Position numbers and translations under genes: made by a program. Below, piece by piece: positions 1 through 13,723 of a stretch of 64,000 bases of DNA. The notes under the pieces are model-generated. The model was given only the letters and a program-made list of their open reading frames with translations, ran no database searches and had not been told where the DNA came from. How positions within the stretch are numbered: position 1 is the first letter of the stretch; every line of letters starts with the position of its first letter. This stretch comes from Pithys albifrons albifrons (lineage: Eukaryota > Chordata > Aves > Passeriformes > Thamnophilidae): positions 13,264,561-13,328,560 of the forward strand of contig NC_092466.1 in the NCBI RefSeq assembly GCF_047495875.1, read 5' to 3'.

Positions 1-1899
1 AGCTGTGTGTGAACAGGTGTAGCTGAGCTGGGAGTTACGGGATGGGATAGCAGAGCCTGGTTGTTCTCAGCTCTGTTGATAAATGAACATTGGACTGTAA
101 GCACTTCACACCCACCATCTCTGTAATGTGTCATTTTGCTGTGAACTTGTGTGTGATCAAAGAGGTTCACTCAGAGCAGAACGGAACAGAAGGGTCATCC
201 AACAGTGGCTAAAAGTGAGCAGGTACTACTGCAAATGTCTTGCTTTAGGTTTATAAAGAGAGTCTTCCTGTTCCAGGGAGCTTTTAATTCACATAACACT
301 GAAAATATGAAAGGCTGGCACAAGAAAGGAGAAATTAATCTAGTGATAAAGTTTTACTTTTAACTTTTTTTTTTTCTTACACTTTAACAAGTAATTCAAG
401 ATAAAACCAGTGTGTCTGAAATGGGAAGCTGTGGCTCAGTCTCATTTTTTTCCTTATTCTTTCACTCTAGAGTTACAGCTTGCCACTCAATCCTAAAAAT
501 AAACTCTGTAAGGTGAAGGTTAAGTGGTAGTAGCAAATCTTTCCCAATTTGTTTTGACTTCCTGGTACGGAGGAGGCTGTGTGAAGCCTGGGGTTTTGTG
601 TGTGTGATTTTTTTGTTCCTGATAGCAGGAGTTTTTAGCAACTGTAAATGTTTCCAGATGGTAAGGATAAAAAGGTAAAAGTAAGTTGTATTAAAATTTC
701 TCCGTCAGGAATTTAAGGCAAAGCTTCTTGGAAATTCAGTGCTTCCTTTAAATGTCACTGGAAGATGTTAAAGTGGAGATATTAAAGAACTATCTTGGTT
801 GTTCATCAAATGTGTTGGCTTGAAAATAGCTGTAACTCTTTCTGGCAGTTTTTTCATGTCTTTGTGGTTTAGAAGTTTCCTTTGTCCTTTCTGCTGCTTA
901 ATATCACCATCCTTTCCTGTTGCCTCAATCACACTTGCCACTGTTCCTAACTCCCTCTTTAAGGTGTACTTCTGTTTTATTTAAACTGCTCCAGTGTCTC
1001 TTAATTGAAAGTAAACACTTCAGAAATTTAGTTTGAAGTATGTTCTTCACAGCATATATTGCCCTTTCACTGCAGTCCTACATCTTGTCCTCAGTTCTTT
1101 CAAAATATTTAATGGTATATTTTTGTATTGTCTTGACTTTCTGTCCACCCACACTTTCACTGATTTCCAACCTTCTTTATGGTGACTGTGTTCATTGAAC
1201 TGCTGTAAGGTCACAGGTGGCTTGTTCGTGGTTAAATCTGAAGTGTAATTCTCGTTTTATCCGTCTTAATCTGTCTGTCACCTTTGGCACTCAACACTGT
1301 CCTTTCTGTTTTCTTTAATTGATGCACACAGTGTTTTTACTGATGGATTCCAGTTACGTCGTGGTTTTTTTTCATGGGCTCTGCCATTTCTCTTCTGATC
1401 CATTCCCAAAGTGCTGTATTGGACTCATTTCAGTTCTAAGCACCACTGCACCTTCCAGATCCCTCTGGTTAACTCACCACCTTCCTTTCCAACCTCCTTT
1501 TTGCATTCTTAGTTCTTGCCGAGACCTTGTGTGTGCAGCCCCTGTATCAGAAGCTATTTCCAAATGCTGTCTTGCTTCCCTCTGAATCTGACTTCTTTTT
1601 CTTTGGAGTTCAGGATTTTATGGAATTAAGTTCTGATACTTTGTCTTGTATCGCCATAACTTTACTAACTTTCCTCATTCCTTTGGCTTTATGAGAAAGT
1701 TTTGCTGACTCTCCCATATCTGTGTTTTATCTCCCTTCTCTCATTCATCATAAGCCATTTTTCCTTTCATTCTGTTCTGAATATGTTGGCTTCTCACAGA
1801 AGCACATCAATTCAGTGGATTTTAAATACCACAATGTTTTCAGTTGCTTTCAGTCTTGTACATTGACTTTAAAGATACTATTTTTCATATCTCCATGAT

Positions 1900-2340
1900 C
1901 TTTCCATAGCACTCCAAGTGCCGTATCCGGACGTTTCTCAAACACTTCCAGGGATGAGGATTCCACCACCTTCCTGGGCAGCCTGTCCCTATGCTTAGCC
2001 ACTCCTTCAGTGAAGAAATTCTTCCTGATGTCCAACCTGAGCCTCCCCTGGTGCAGCTTAAGGCTGTGTCCTCTTGTCCTGTCACTGGCACACCCTCACC
2101 TCACTGCACCCTCCTTGCAGGGATTGTAGAGAGCAATAAGGTCACCCCTGAGCCTCATCTTCTCCAGGCGAAAACTCCCAAATCCCTCACCTTGTCATAG
2201 GTCTTCTCTAGACCCTTCTCCAGCTCCACTGTGCTCCTCTGGACTTGCTCCAGCACCTCAATATCCTTCAAGTGAGGAGCCCAAAACTAACACAGCACTC
2301 AAAGTGTGGCCTCAACAGTACAGTGGGATGATCACTGGGT
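1900..2340 (-). mobile_element. CR1 LINE fragment, antisense to STN1
   Basis: The segment contains phrases typical of the reverse complement of the avian CR1 3' region: CTTCCAGGGATGAGG, TTCAGTGAAGAAATTCTTCC, GTCCAACCTGAGCCTCCCC, GTAGAGAGCAATAAGGTC, and TGAGGAGCCCAAAACTAACACAGCACT. It breaks off at about 2340, and the CR1 3' end on the left (about 1860-1900) is degraded. The reading frame is broken in all frames, so this is a dead fragment. Boundaries are approximate and no subfamily is assigned. Confidence 0.88.
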
Positions 2341-5300
2341 TTTGTTTTAATTTTTTTTTTTAGTGCATCACTGCAGGACCAGTTAATCTAAGAATTGCCA
2401 CAGAAACATGTGACATTTGGAAGCTTCAGCACATGAGGGTATTACTAGATGTTTGCATTTTAAAAAAGAGAAAAAAGTGTTAAAGTGTTTAGGAACAGCA
2501 TTCATCTAATCTTGGCTTCAGAAAAATCTGTGTGTTTTTTGTAAATTGGCCATGCTTTTTCAGTAGGCAGTGGGGAAATGTACCTTCAGAGGGCAGCTCA
2601 CCTTTCCCCATTTTAGACACTAATTAATCTTCATCACAGTATTTCACTGTGGGAGATGAGTTTACCTGGAAACCTGTGATGACAGTTCTTCTTCCTGCCT
2701 ATGGAGAACTCTTGGAGTGCAGTTCTCTTCACGTCAGGCAACACCTCTGAGCATGATGACAGACCAAATACAAAAGTTGCCAAATTACCTGAATGTTTCC
2801 AAGTAAACATTGTGATGTTTTATTGAATAGGCTTTATCTTAAATTAAATAGCAGAAGAAAAAGCAGTAATAAAAATATTGAAATGTTGAATAAGGATCAG
2901 ATATTTCAAGAAATAGTCTAAGAATATTTCTTGGAAACATAGTAGGTCAAAGGTATTCAAGTTTTAACATGTTGGCTGCATTGAAGTTACTGCAAAAAGA
3001 AATGGTTTTTTTTCTTGTTCCTTCTAGTTGATCTGTAAGAAAATCACCTTCAGGGCTGCTGTTCAGAAACAGTCCAATGTCATTGGAGGGGAGTGAGACA
3101 CAAACCTCAGATGTAATGGAAGGTGTCAACAACTTGAAACTAACATGGCTAATTCTCTTTATTGATTAACTGACTAATGCAACTGAAAATTTCACATCCT
3201 CATGATAAATTTTTTCAAGAAGGTTGGACTCTTTAATTTGTACTTATTTGAAAAACTCCTTTTACAGGGATTTTCAGTTAATATTAAAATATTGAGCTGC
3301 ACTGGTGGATAGTTGCATTTTTTTAATAGTTAGTGTAATAGAAGTTCTCTCCACATTATGATGATTGTAACATTCTTCCACAGAACCACACAGGAATAAG
3401 TCTACGTAAAATACTCATTTATTTTAAAATAAAATCCTTTAAAATACTACTACTCTTAGCTGTAATGCTGTATTCTTTCTAACCATTTTAAACATTTGAG
3501 ATTGTATTTAAAACAACATTTATTTGATCAAAACTATACATAAACACAAGGCAAAGTTTTTAAAACTCACAGAGCCCCCTCCATCTGATGGATATTAGAA
3601 GCTTTAGTTAAGTCACATGAAAGTATGTATTGCAAATGCTTCACCATGTTTGTCTTTCCTCTAGATGGTAATTAGACCTTTTCCTCTTGCACAGCAGTCA
3701 CGAGCTGATTTGGTCTTTTTGTTTGTGGCTTTCAAATTTGCATTAGTTCACATAGCAGCAAGGATTAGAAATTTATTAAGGGATAAAGATAGCTTTGCAT
3801 CTCAGTATTGCCCTCAGTCAATACTGGCACAAAAAAATGTCTGAACAAAAACCCCACATGTGTTGCTGCTTTTCTTTCTGCAAATCCTCAATTTCTTCCT
3901 CTTGTTTCCCAGGAGCTTTTTTTTTTTTTTCCAGAAGGGACTTTGTATTCTCTTGTGATCTTGATCAGCTCTGGAATCTTGGAACCAAATAACTTGTTCT
4001 GTAATATGAAAATTAGTTGGTTTTAAATCTGTTTTTTAATATGGCTGGCTAACCAGCCAGCAAACCCATTCCTGGTTATGTGGTGAGCATAAGAAGGAAG
4101 TTTATTATGCCTTCTGCAACTATTATTAAAAATATACCGTACTGAACATAGGGAACATTTCACACACACAATAAAGGACAAAAGGTAGCACTAAAAACTA
4201 TTGATTATTTAGTAATATCCCAAAGAGAGACATTGCAGTGGATAATACTGGAGATGTGTCTACTAGCAAAAAGGGGAATTAATGTATAGAATGTGAGATA
4301 TCAACTGTTTAGTAATGCAAAACTGGACTTGAAAATTTTAATTGATTTTACTGAAAAGACCACACATTTCTTCATTGAATAATGTTATTTTTATATTACA
4401 TCCATGTTTATAATAGGTTTTGTGTGTGCACTGTTCTCCTCTTTTTACCTAGATTTTATTAGGCTATTGTACAATTTTCATTTTGGAGGCAAAAGAATAG
4501 TTGACTATGTGTTGTAAAGTAGATTTTGGTTTTATGCAGGATCTCATCTTGGTACATCAGCAATGAGTGGAGCTGGAATAATATGTCAATTGTTAAGGCA
4601 AACAGCAGCTATTGTGTTCAACAATAAATAGTATGTGCAAACTTTGGGCACTACCACTTGCTTATGATAAAATGGATCATTGTGATGTGATGCACTTTTT
4701 GTCTCAAGTGTCCTGAAATGTTTGGGGGTTTGACAGAAGGGACCTTGAAAAGCAAATCCACAAAATTATATTTTAGGGTACACCATGCAATATTTATGGA
4801 TTAAGCCAAAAAGACCCATTACAATAAGTGGACTGAATTGTAGCAGAAAATATAATTACCTATATGAAAAATAGTTCCTGTGGCTTCTGACTGAACTACA
4901 ACATGTTTTTTGGATAAAGTATACAGGACTGACTTCATTTCAGAGCATGAGCTGAGGAGTGGCATCTGTTCAAATTCAAATGCACTAAAGGACACAGTTG
5001 AATTAGTTTATAAAAGGCTGTTGGGTTTTTTACATACCAAGAAGTCAGAAATAGTAATGACTTTATCATGTTAGCTGTAACAGGGATTCACAGAAGAAGT
5101 TACAGCCACAGCCATCAGTGAGGTATTTTCCTTCAGTAATCTTCACAGTGTTATGTCCATTTAGTGCCTTTTGACTGGATTTGGAGAAAGGTTTTACAAG
5201 CCTTGCTGCCTCTGCTTCGTGGGGAGAAAAGCTACTAAGAAGATACTTGTTGCAGGGTGGGTATTCCTGGGCAGTTTTGGGTTGTTGTGTATCAGTCCTA

Positions 5301-6902
5301 TATCAGCTCTCTGTGATGAGACTTGGGCAGACCTCAGAGGGAGTGTCGGTAAGATCCTCATTTTTTTGAGAATGTCCTCAGAGAATTGCAAAAATTGCTG
5401 ACCCAGAGTTAATAAAGGGCAAGCTGAATTTTTAACACATCCTAATAGTTTAGCAGCTGAAGATAAGGGATTGTGAGCCAGCTTTCCTTAGCAGAGAGGA
5501 AACTACTCTTCAGATTATTCACAGAATGCAGTATAAAGGACTGTGCAGAACCATTTGTCCTAGGGAATAAGAAATATACCTTTGGCATTTCTAGAACTTT
5601 CTGGTTTAGAGCCCAGGTCAGAGCAACCTGGGTGTGACTAAGAAATCTGGTGCTTGATTTCAGGTATAAAAGTTCTAATCCTCAGAAAGGAGGAAACAGT
5701 AAGAAATTCAGAGAATAGCAGTCTGAGAATTGTACCATTTCTGATACAAAACCACCACCCTTTTGATACTTTTCCTAGATGTTGGCTCAGAGAACGTGTG
5801 GGAGGAGCATTAGAAAAGCATAAGAAAAGCTTTATTCTTATGTGGGATGATAGTTCAAACTTCCCCAACTAAAAGAGAGAATACTGTAATAATAAATAGT
5901 CTCAGTGCTTGTTTGTTTGTTTTGTTTTATCCCTGGTACTCTTCCTTTTGCACAGATTTGACTTTTGGGATTTTTCTACAAGAAGGGTCTTCAGACAGGA
6001 AGCATTACAAGTCTTTATTTGGAGGTGGGAAAAAAATCATTTGTGGAATAGCATTAAAAAAAACAAAGAATAAATGTAGCTGGTCTAGAATCCAAGACCA
6101 GTGTCAAGCTAACTGCATTAATCTTTCTATAGTAGGAGTTAGTTATGTCTCAATCTTCCAAAAGAGCTCCAAATGAGAAATCTCAGGCTTTAGTTATGCT
6201 CACAAAATATGTGATGGTCCTAACTGGATGTGAGATTTCAAAATTATTCTAATTTTAATTACTTTGTATGTGTCAACAATGGTGCTATTTGCACCAGGTT
6301 TCAAGCGCATCTCACAGTGTTCTGATAATAGTTAAAAGGTTTCCTTACATAGCAAATAAAAATGCAACTTGATTTCAGAAGATTAAGTGCATTTGTCATA
6401 ATCTAATGCTTTGGTATGTGCCAGGAATATTTTCAAAACTTCAGAACACACAACTGTGTGCCTAGACCAAATGTTAAATTGATTATATTAAAGTCTGTGG
6501 TTGTAACTAAGTGCTCTGTTGTGCTATGAATGTTCATATATAAATTCTGGTTTATTCCAGAGACTGTTCTAATTTGCACCAGATGCATAAATCAGTTTAA
6601 AGGGGAAGGAGGGAAATGAGCAGGAGCACTTGCCTGTAGAAACTGAGTTACCTTTGTCATGGAGTTTGCAGGCCCAGTCACTTCAGAAAGGTATTAAGTG
6701 CTTACCACTTCTATCCAAATTTCTGAAATTTGAAAGTGTTCATTCAGGAAGGGGCACTAAATATATGTTCCATTGCTATACCGAAGTAGGAAAGCTGACT
6801 CTGTTACCATAAACCAGGGTGATTTAGGTTTTATTTCCTTTTCTCTGTTAGTTCACTTGAAGGAGATAATATTCCTTTATGTTGTATCAGTACATTACAA
6901 AA

Positions 6903-7425
6903 ACACAGAATGGGTAAGGTCAGAAAGGTCCAACCTCCTACTCAAGGAGGGTCCTCTACAGCACGTTACTCAGGATTGTGTCCATGCAGTTCTGGAATAT
7001 CTCATGTGAGGGAGAGTTCACAGCCTCTCTGGGCAATCTGTTCCAGTGCACAGTCACCCACACAGTAAAGAAGTTCTTCCTCGGGTTCAGCTGGAACTTC
7101 TGTGCATCAGTTTGTGCCCATTGCCACCTGTCCTATTGCTTGGCATCACCAAACATAAGCTCCATCCTCTTGGCTCCCTCCCTTCAGATACTGATGGACA
7201 TTGATGAGGTCCCCTCTCAGTCATCTCTTCTCAAGGCTGAAGGCCCCGTTCCCTCAGCCTTTCCTCATAAGCAAGATGCTCCAGGCCCCTGATCTTTGTA
7301 GCTGTTTGCTGGACCCTCTCCAGGAGCTCCATGTCTCTGTTGCACTGAGGAGCCCAAAACTGGACCCAGCACTGCAGATGAGGACTCACTAGGGCTGAGT
7401 AGAGGGGCAGGATCCCTTCCCTATT
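6903..7425 (-). mobile_element. CR1 LINE fragment, antisense to STN1
   Basis: It begins with an ACAGAATGGG-like CR1 3' end in reverse complement (with GGTCAGAAAGGTCCAACC). It continues through GGGCAATCTGTTCCAGTGCACAGTCACCC, AGTAAAGAAGTTCTTCCTC, GATGAGGTCCCCTCTCAG, and AGGAGCCCAAAACTGGACCCAGCACTGCA. It differs clearly in sequence from the copy at 1900-2340, so it is a separate insertion, probably of another CR1 subfamily. It is 5'-truncated, as is usual for CR1, and non-coding. Confidence 0.92.
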
Positions 7426-9857
7426 ATACTTATCTATCAGAAAAAAATCCTTTTCCTAGAGGGTCTTTGGAATCTTCGTGCTACTAAAGCTTTCATAACA
7501 CATTTTTGCCAAGAAAGAAGCTTTAGTATTTGTAAGAAGTAACTTATTTTTACTTTTGTTTATATTTATCACTAGTAACTGAGAACCTTCTCTCCCAGGG
7601 AAAGAATGTCTTTTCAGGAGCTCGGCGCGTTCTGTCAGCACTGTGGGTGATTAAGAGCTTTCAGGGAGAGTTAATCATCTTCATAGGCTTCCTCCTGCCC
7701 TTGCTTGAGAGAGGTTAGGGAATTAGTTGAAGGAGGCACTTCAGTGTGATTATCCAATAGCTTTAAAATACAAATAAGTGAAGTGAAGGAAGTCAATGAA
7801 GCTTTTTGAATATCAGTAGTGAGTGCTACTACCTTATTTCTGGTAAGCTTACAGGTGAACATGAGAAATACACACATAGAGCTAGTTTACTGGTCTGATG
7901 AGCAATTTGCTCATTTCTTTTTCATAGGAAATCAGCTTGTGACTAACCATGGGACAAGGTCAGAAAGAGCTACTTCTACTGTTTATTTTGTTTCACACTT
8001 CCTTGTTAGTTTTCCAGAACCATGCTTTTGGAAAATAGAATGCTGAAACCTTGTTACAAGGTTTAACTTGCATATAAACCACGTTTAAATGACAAAGAAG
8101 GCAATCTGGGACTGCAAGCTTTGTCCCCCTTCCTTCTAAGATTGTGGATGTTGAAAGAGCCAGTCCTGCAGCCACATGTGCCTGTCCAGAACGTTTTCTA
8201 CGCAGTGTTGTGGAAAGGAAAAAACAGAGGGAAACATGTTACAGGTTATGACATGGAGACATTAACTCTGCTGGAAGTTTATTACACAACAGTGGGGTCA
8301 GTTTATTGATAAAACAAGGGTTCCTTGCCCCTATCTATATCCTGATTATTATGAGTATTGTGGACAATGCCTTTCTGTGTTCTTGATACAGTTCCTACTG
8401 TCTAAAGGTTGTGGTGATGGGCCTTTTGCCTTGCACTGCCATTGCCAGGCAAGTGTATTGCAATATAATGTAATTAAAAGATGTTTGATGTTTAAAATTT
8501 CAAGGAGTATCTTTAAGGGGAAAAAATCTGTTGTTCTTTTTGGTTAATATGTTATCTGAAGATCTTAGACAAACATTTAACCCTTCTACAAGTAACATTT
8601 TAGGAAGTGCTAAACTTCTGGAAGTTCAGAATTTTATTTTGAGACCATGTTTTTAAATTGGAATTGTGCTTGCTCTGTATATGAGATCTACAGGACATGT
8701 AGTGCAACATGTTGTTTTAGCATGTAGCATCAAAACTTACAGGATTTAAAATGAGTTGGAGCAGAAGGTAGTTTATTAGGAAAGACTGGAAGTGCTTATG
8801 TTCCCTTGATTTTTAATAGAATAACCATGCAGAAAGTGGATTCAAACTGACCTTACCTTATTGTTGCCCAGTTGCTAAGTTGATATCAATACTCGTTTTT
8901 CCAGAAGCCTTTTTTTTTGTCTTTGAGTAATGGTTTTGTGAGTTTTTTTCAATTTTAGATTCTTGGTTTCATATTAACTGTAACCAAAGGCTTTACTTCT
9001 CAGCTCAATAAGATCTACTTGTACAATAATATGGTGGGTTTATTTGTTTCTAATTTAAAATGTTGTATGTGGCTGTGGGTAATTAAAAACATTTCTTGAA
9101 ATATGGTGGTTTTGACTCTACATGCTGGGATTGCCTCTGCTGATCATGAAGAGTTGAATAATACTCATTTGTCATGTAGGGTGTTGACTCAGACACAGAT
9201 GATTTCAATTCAGATGACAGAGGGTGTTACAAAACCCAGCTGTTGACTCTGCTCCTCCTTCCACAAGCTGCTTTGTCTGTGGCAGGGATGGCTGACCTAT
9301 GAAGCAGTTCTTTTACAGCCATAGTTTGTAGTCTAATTTATTCAAGTAAACCCGTAGTGATTTTAAGTTGTTTTAAGGCACTGGGTTGGCAACTCCAGCA
9401 GCTTAGGAGCTGCTTCCTGTGGAAATCATAAGTGCTGGTATAACTAGTGGCAGTCTTTGGAGAAGAGTGAAGGCCTGGTGGGATGTTTAAGCTGCTTGTA
9501 TTAATGCATAAATTCTCTGTTTCTGATTCACAGCTACCTTGAGAAGGAATCTCTGCAGCAGCCTGCCAGCAGTTGCAGAATAGTTGCAGACAACGGCTGG
9601 CAAGACACCTTTTCTTGTCTCCATACAGTTAGTCTCAAACTAAGGCAATTTTCTCCCAGAGCTTTAGTTGTTAATCAAATTGGGAGAAAATACTACAAGA
9701 AACATTAAAACAGATAGTCTTCTTTGAAGTTTCCATTTCACTGGGATTGGAAGACAACCATTTTACCTTTTTTAAAAAAAGTAGTACATGGTGGACACAA
9801 TATGAGCAAAGAAATTTATTGACCAGAGCTAATTCTGTTGAATAAATCATTCTGGTG

Positions 9858-9954
9858 TTAAATAGGAAGCTATTCTAACAAGGCTACCAGGTAGGCTGCT
9901 TGGGACAGAAGAAAGAAAACAGGTTTGGGTTTGGGTGGTGGCATTGTTGGGAAC
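9858..9954 (+). repeat. Copy A of a paired, directly repeated ~95-bp segment
   Basis: This segment aligns with 11056-11149 in the same orientation. Shared blocks include TTAAATAGG, GCTACCA, CTTGGGA, GAAGAAAGAA and a 19-base perfect match TTGGGTTTGGGTGGTGGCA, in the same order with only small gaps. It is either an old local duplication or two copies of one dispersed repeat. Confidence 0.75.
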
Positions 9955-11055
9955 GGTGCCAGTTTTCCTTGGTTTGCCTTCTTTCCTTTTTAGGATAATA
10001 CCTTGCTGAGCTCACGAGATAACTGTAAGGATTATGGACTTGGTTTACTTCTCAGTGCAGTCAGGAAAGCTAATGTTGATAGCAGTAGGTGAAAGAGACA
10101 GCCTTATTTTAATAGGTTAGAATAATCTCAATTTGAGGTTTTTCATTTATTTGTATTTAGATATCTACTATGTAAACTTCAGGTTTTTGCCCTTGAAACA
10201 GAGTTATTTTCCCAAGAAGAACCTAATTCTATTTTTGGTTTTGATTATGGCTCTTTATACCCTCTCTTTGGAGTTAAAAATAGAATACAGATATCTTCTA
10301 TCTAATTAAGCTGTGGACCAGATGCTTCTCTTGCCTTTTTTCTCCTATAGCAGGATTGAATTCCTTGTACTACAGCAACCCTGAAATCATTACACTCCAT
10401 TTAAAGTAAAATTCAGAAAAGGATGACCTTTTGCTAGGACTCCCTGTTCTTTGTATTGCCAAGCCTGATCACCATCTTCTGTCAGAAGCCACTTTACTCC
10501 TTGAGCAGGTGTACATACAGTATCTGTTCAGAATTGTCTATTGTTGCTGTCTGTGTTCTCATGGATTATGACACTGTGCATCTCCCCAGTGCCAGCTATT
10601 GGCCCCTTGGATCTCCATTGTACAGGCAGCTCTTATCTTCCTTGCTGGTGACATATCACCAGTGGTACCAGTTAGGAGCTGAAAACACTTCCAACATAAT
10701 GGAAAGTTCTACTTTTGCCAGGATGACTCATTGATTAAACCCTGGCACATTCTGCCTGGGATGGAGAGGCTTCCTGTGCCAATTTAAGAAAAAGTTACGG
10801 GAAGATACTGTTATATAGCAAAAGATAAATTGATTGGAAGAATTTTGTGTGCCTTGGAGGAATTATCTGCCTGAAGCGAGCTTGGAAACTCATTGAACAA
10901 TACTTTGGAAATGGTTAACATCTTCCTTTGCTATAGGAGCAAACAGACAACTGCTGAGAAGAAGAATGGACTGGTAATAGGAGTGTGTGGAGGCAAGCAG
11001 TACATCCAGGAGGGAGTAAATAGCTTTTCCTTCCAACTGACCACAAGCTTTGGCT

Positions 11056-11149
11056 TTAAATAGGTCATTGTTCAAATATAGCTACCAAATGGCCACTTGG
11101 GAGGGAAGAAAGAATAGTCTTGGGTTTGGGTGGTGGCAGGGATTGGGAA
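11056..11149 (+). repeat. Copy B of the paired ~95-bp segment
   Basis: It pairs with 9858-9954, with starts 1198 bp apart. Similarity fades on the right after GGGAA. On the left a weaker match may continue around TGACCA...AGCT. I do not recognise the family. Confidence 0.75.
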
Positions 11150-13583
11150 GGCTGTTGGAACCATGAAGAGGCCAGGGAAGACTGCCCTGCAGAACACCCT
11201 TTGTGTGCCTGTCAAACATTGCTGAAGGTGAGTGGGTGGCTGAAGTGTGTTATCACCTGGTGTGGATGGAATGTCTGTAAATCAAGACTTCAGCAAATTT
11301 GTCCTGTGGACTTCAAGGAATCTTGTGATGCCTTCACAGTGCTGCAGGCATGATTTGCTTGTTGTCAAGGAATCTTTGCCAGATCTGTAAGATCAAACTT
11401 TGTCTGTTTGTGGCAGTCTTGAACCAAGCAGAGTGTTCTGTACATTAAGACAGATGAGATAGGTGTAAATATCTCCTGTGAAGAACTTTAACAAAACCTG
11501 GGAATCAGAAGGAAGCTCCAGAACTTGAGATTTAACTCCCAGTAGTTTCTGAGACAGAGCTTTTGCTGCAGAAATCCTTCTCCTTTTGGAACAGGGAAGC
11601 AGTAAAAAAAAATTGGGGAGATGCTTCATTTAAGCTAAAAGCCTTGTTTAAACTTCATCTGTTAACATTTGGGCATTTCAGGCATGACAACTGTTTACTA
11701 AAATATCAAAATGCAGATATTTTTAATAACCAGTGGAGCTGATTCATTAATTTCCCCTCAAACACACACATGCAGGAGTGACTTCTGCTTTTTGCCCCAG
11801 TGAGTGTCTCCTTACCCAAAACAGAACAGGTTAGACAGACTTGTTACCTGATTGTCTCTTTTTGGCCTGTTAACTCAGTCTGCTGTCTGTCTAGGAGTAA
11901 AAATGGGTGCTGAACTGTGACAGGCTTTTTGCAACCATGCAGAGTAAACTGGGGGGCATGATGCAGAAAGGAATATTACTTTGTGTTAGAGACTACAAGC
12001 AAAAAGAGAGAGATTGTCATTGTTAAGACAATGACCATGTAAGTAGAGTTCAGGTTTAAACCATTTGTTTGCTTGGGCAACTTCATGGTCTATATTTGAC
12101 ATGGTTTATAGCAAACAACCAAAGAACTGCCATATGGAGGAATAGCAGCTTGTGTTAAGATCATACACTTAACAGCTTTGTTTATAAATTTCTGTTGAGC
12201 AGTGTCTGCAATTCATCAGCTGAAAAAGGGTGCTCCGTGGGGAGACTTGAGTGAGATTTGCAAGTGCAAAAGGGAAAGGTTGGGGAAAACCTGTAATGGG
12301 GATAGAGATGTAGACCCAGGTGTGAACAAAACTATTGAGTTAGTTACTCAATGAAGTGAATGGTAGAACTGACTAAATCAAATATTTTCAACATCTTACA
12401 AATGTAATGACCAAAATAACAGTAATATTTTGTTATTTAAATAACAAAAAGTTGGAAAGGAATCTGATTGTTGTCTGCAGTTCTTTACACAGGATAGAGT
12501 AATGTCAGCAACACTCTGCCATGTTGTGCTACACCTTTTTTTTCCCCTTCCAGCTGGAGTTTAAGTGTTGAAAGTGAAATTATCCAGAATTCAAGCTCTG
12601 TAGTTTCTCCAAGAATAAAGATGCTAATGTGCTATTCATGGTGTGTTGCCTCTCTATCAGTAGCTAGAAGTGTCTCCTGCAGACTGCACAGATCACTGGC
12701 CACCCATAATTGGGAGCTGCTCCCCCTCAGGAGCTGTGAGTGCCAAATCTCATCCCTATCAGACACTATTCAAAATCAGTCCACTTACAACCTTTGCCCA
12801 AGAGCTGCAAGGGGCTGAGGCCCATTGGAGAGTGACCTGGAGAGGTTTGGGGGAGCAATTTAGCTATCCATACAGGAGGAGCTCATAGAATGTATTTTCA
12901 GCTTCCAAATCTTTATGAGAATCCTTCTGAATTGAGTGCTGGGTTTTTTGACATCAGTACCATGATAAGCAGAGAATTGGATCTGGTAATGGCAGAAGAT
13001 AGCAAGCCTTAAACAGCAAAATCTGAAAAGGTAAAAGGGGAAAATTACAGTTTTCAAGTTAATGGAGACTGTGTCCAAAATAAAGAAGGTTCGCTGCTTT
13101 TGTTTTATCTAAAGTCATCCTCCCCCACCTCCACAATAAAGCACAGGATAAACAATGAGAAGAATATGTTATGGGAGGGAAAGATAATGATGGGAGGAAT
13201 AATAATTAGATGTACAGGAAGTAGCCAATTAGCATCCTACAATCCTTCTCTTTCAAAGAAGTGTTGTCTTTGATTCTCTGTCTATGGATTCATAGGAGAA
13301 AAATCCATGAAATTCTGATTCATTTGAAGGAACTGGGGAAAATGCTGTTGATTCTCAGTACTTTAAACAAATCATGAGTATTGATACTTTGAATATTTCA
13401 TGTGGTGACACATGAAATATTGATAAATAAATATAATGTTGCATTAGATAAGCTCCTGTGTCTCATCATCAGTTCTGCTGTGTTATTGTGTGTAAATTCA
13501 TGAGCTGTTTTTTCATTCAATTGGAACATATTTGAACAGCTCTTTACTTGTGTAGAGAACACTAAGTCCCTCTGTGTTCACAG

Positions 13584-13723
13584 GTTTTGAATGCAGTCTG
13601 AATCCAAGAAATATGAAGAAGAGGCACCTTCTCTGCACTGGGGGCTGGATCCTGTGTTTTCTGCATTTGCAAGACTCTATATTAAAGATATAAAAGAAAT
13701 GAGAGAATCTAAACAGGTGCCAG
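13584..13723 (+). CDS. STN1: STN1 coding exon 1 (residues 1-44; includes 7 nt of 5' UTR)
   Basis: The acceptor is the pyrimidine-rich stretch ending in CACAG at 13583, and the donor is GTATGT at 13724. The ATG is at 13591. The three bases before it are TGA in the same frame, so no longer N-terminus is possible from this exon. The Kozak context is weak (T at -3, C at +4). The exon encodes the N-terminal arm with WGLDPVF and the conserved QVPG at its end. The last codon is split after one base. An upstream non-coding exon must supply the rest of the 5' UTR. Confidence 0.95.

Larger units (their letters stand above)
1..13583. other. STN1 upstream DNA / probable 5' intron, no coding exon seen
   Basis: This AT-leaning stretch has no CpG island and no open frame resembling a known protein. 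It holds two antisense CR1 fragments and the paired 95-bp segments. Because coding exon 1 begins at a splice acceptor, a non-coding first exon of STN1 must lie here or before the window, but I cannot place it. Confidence 0.7.
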
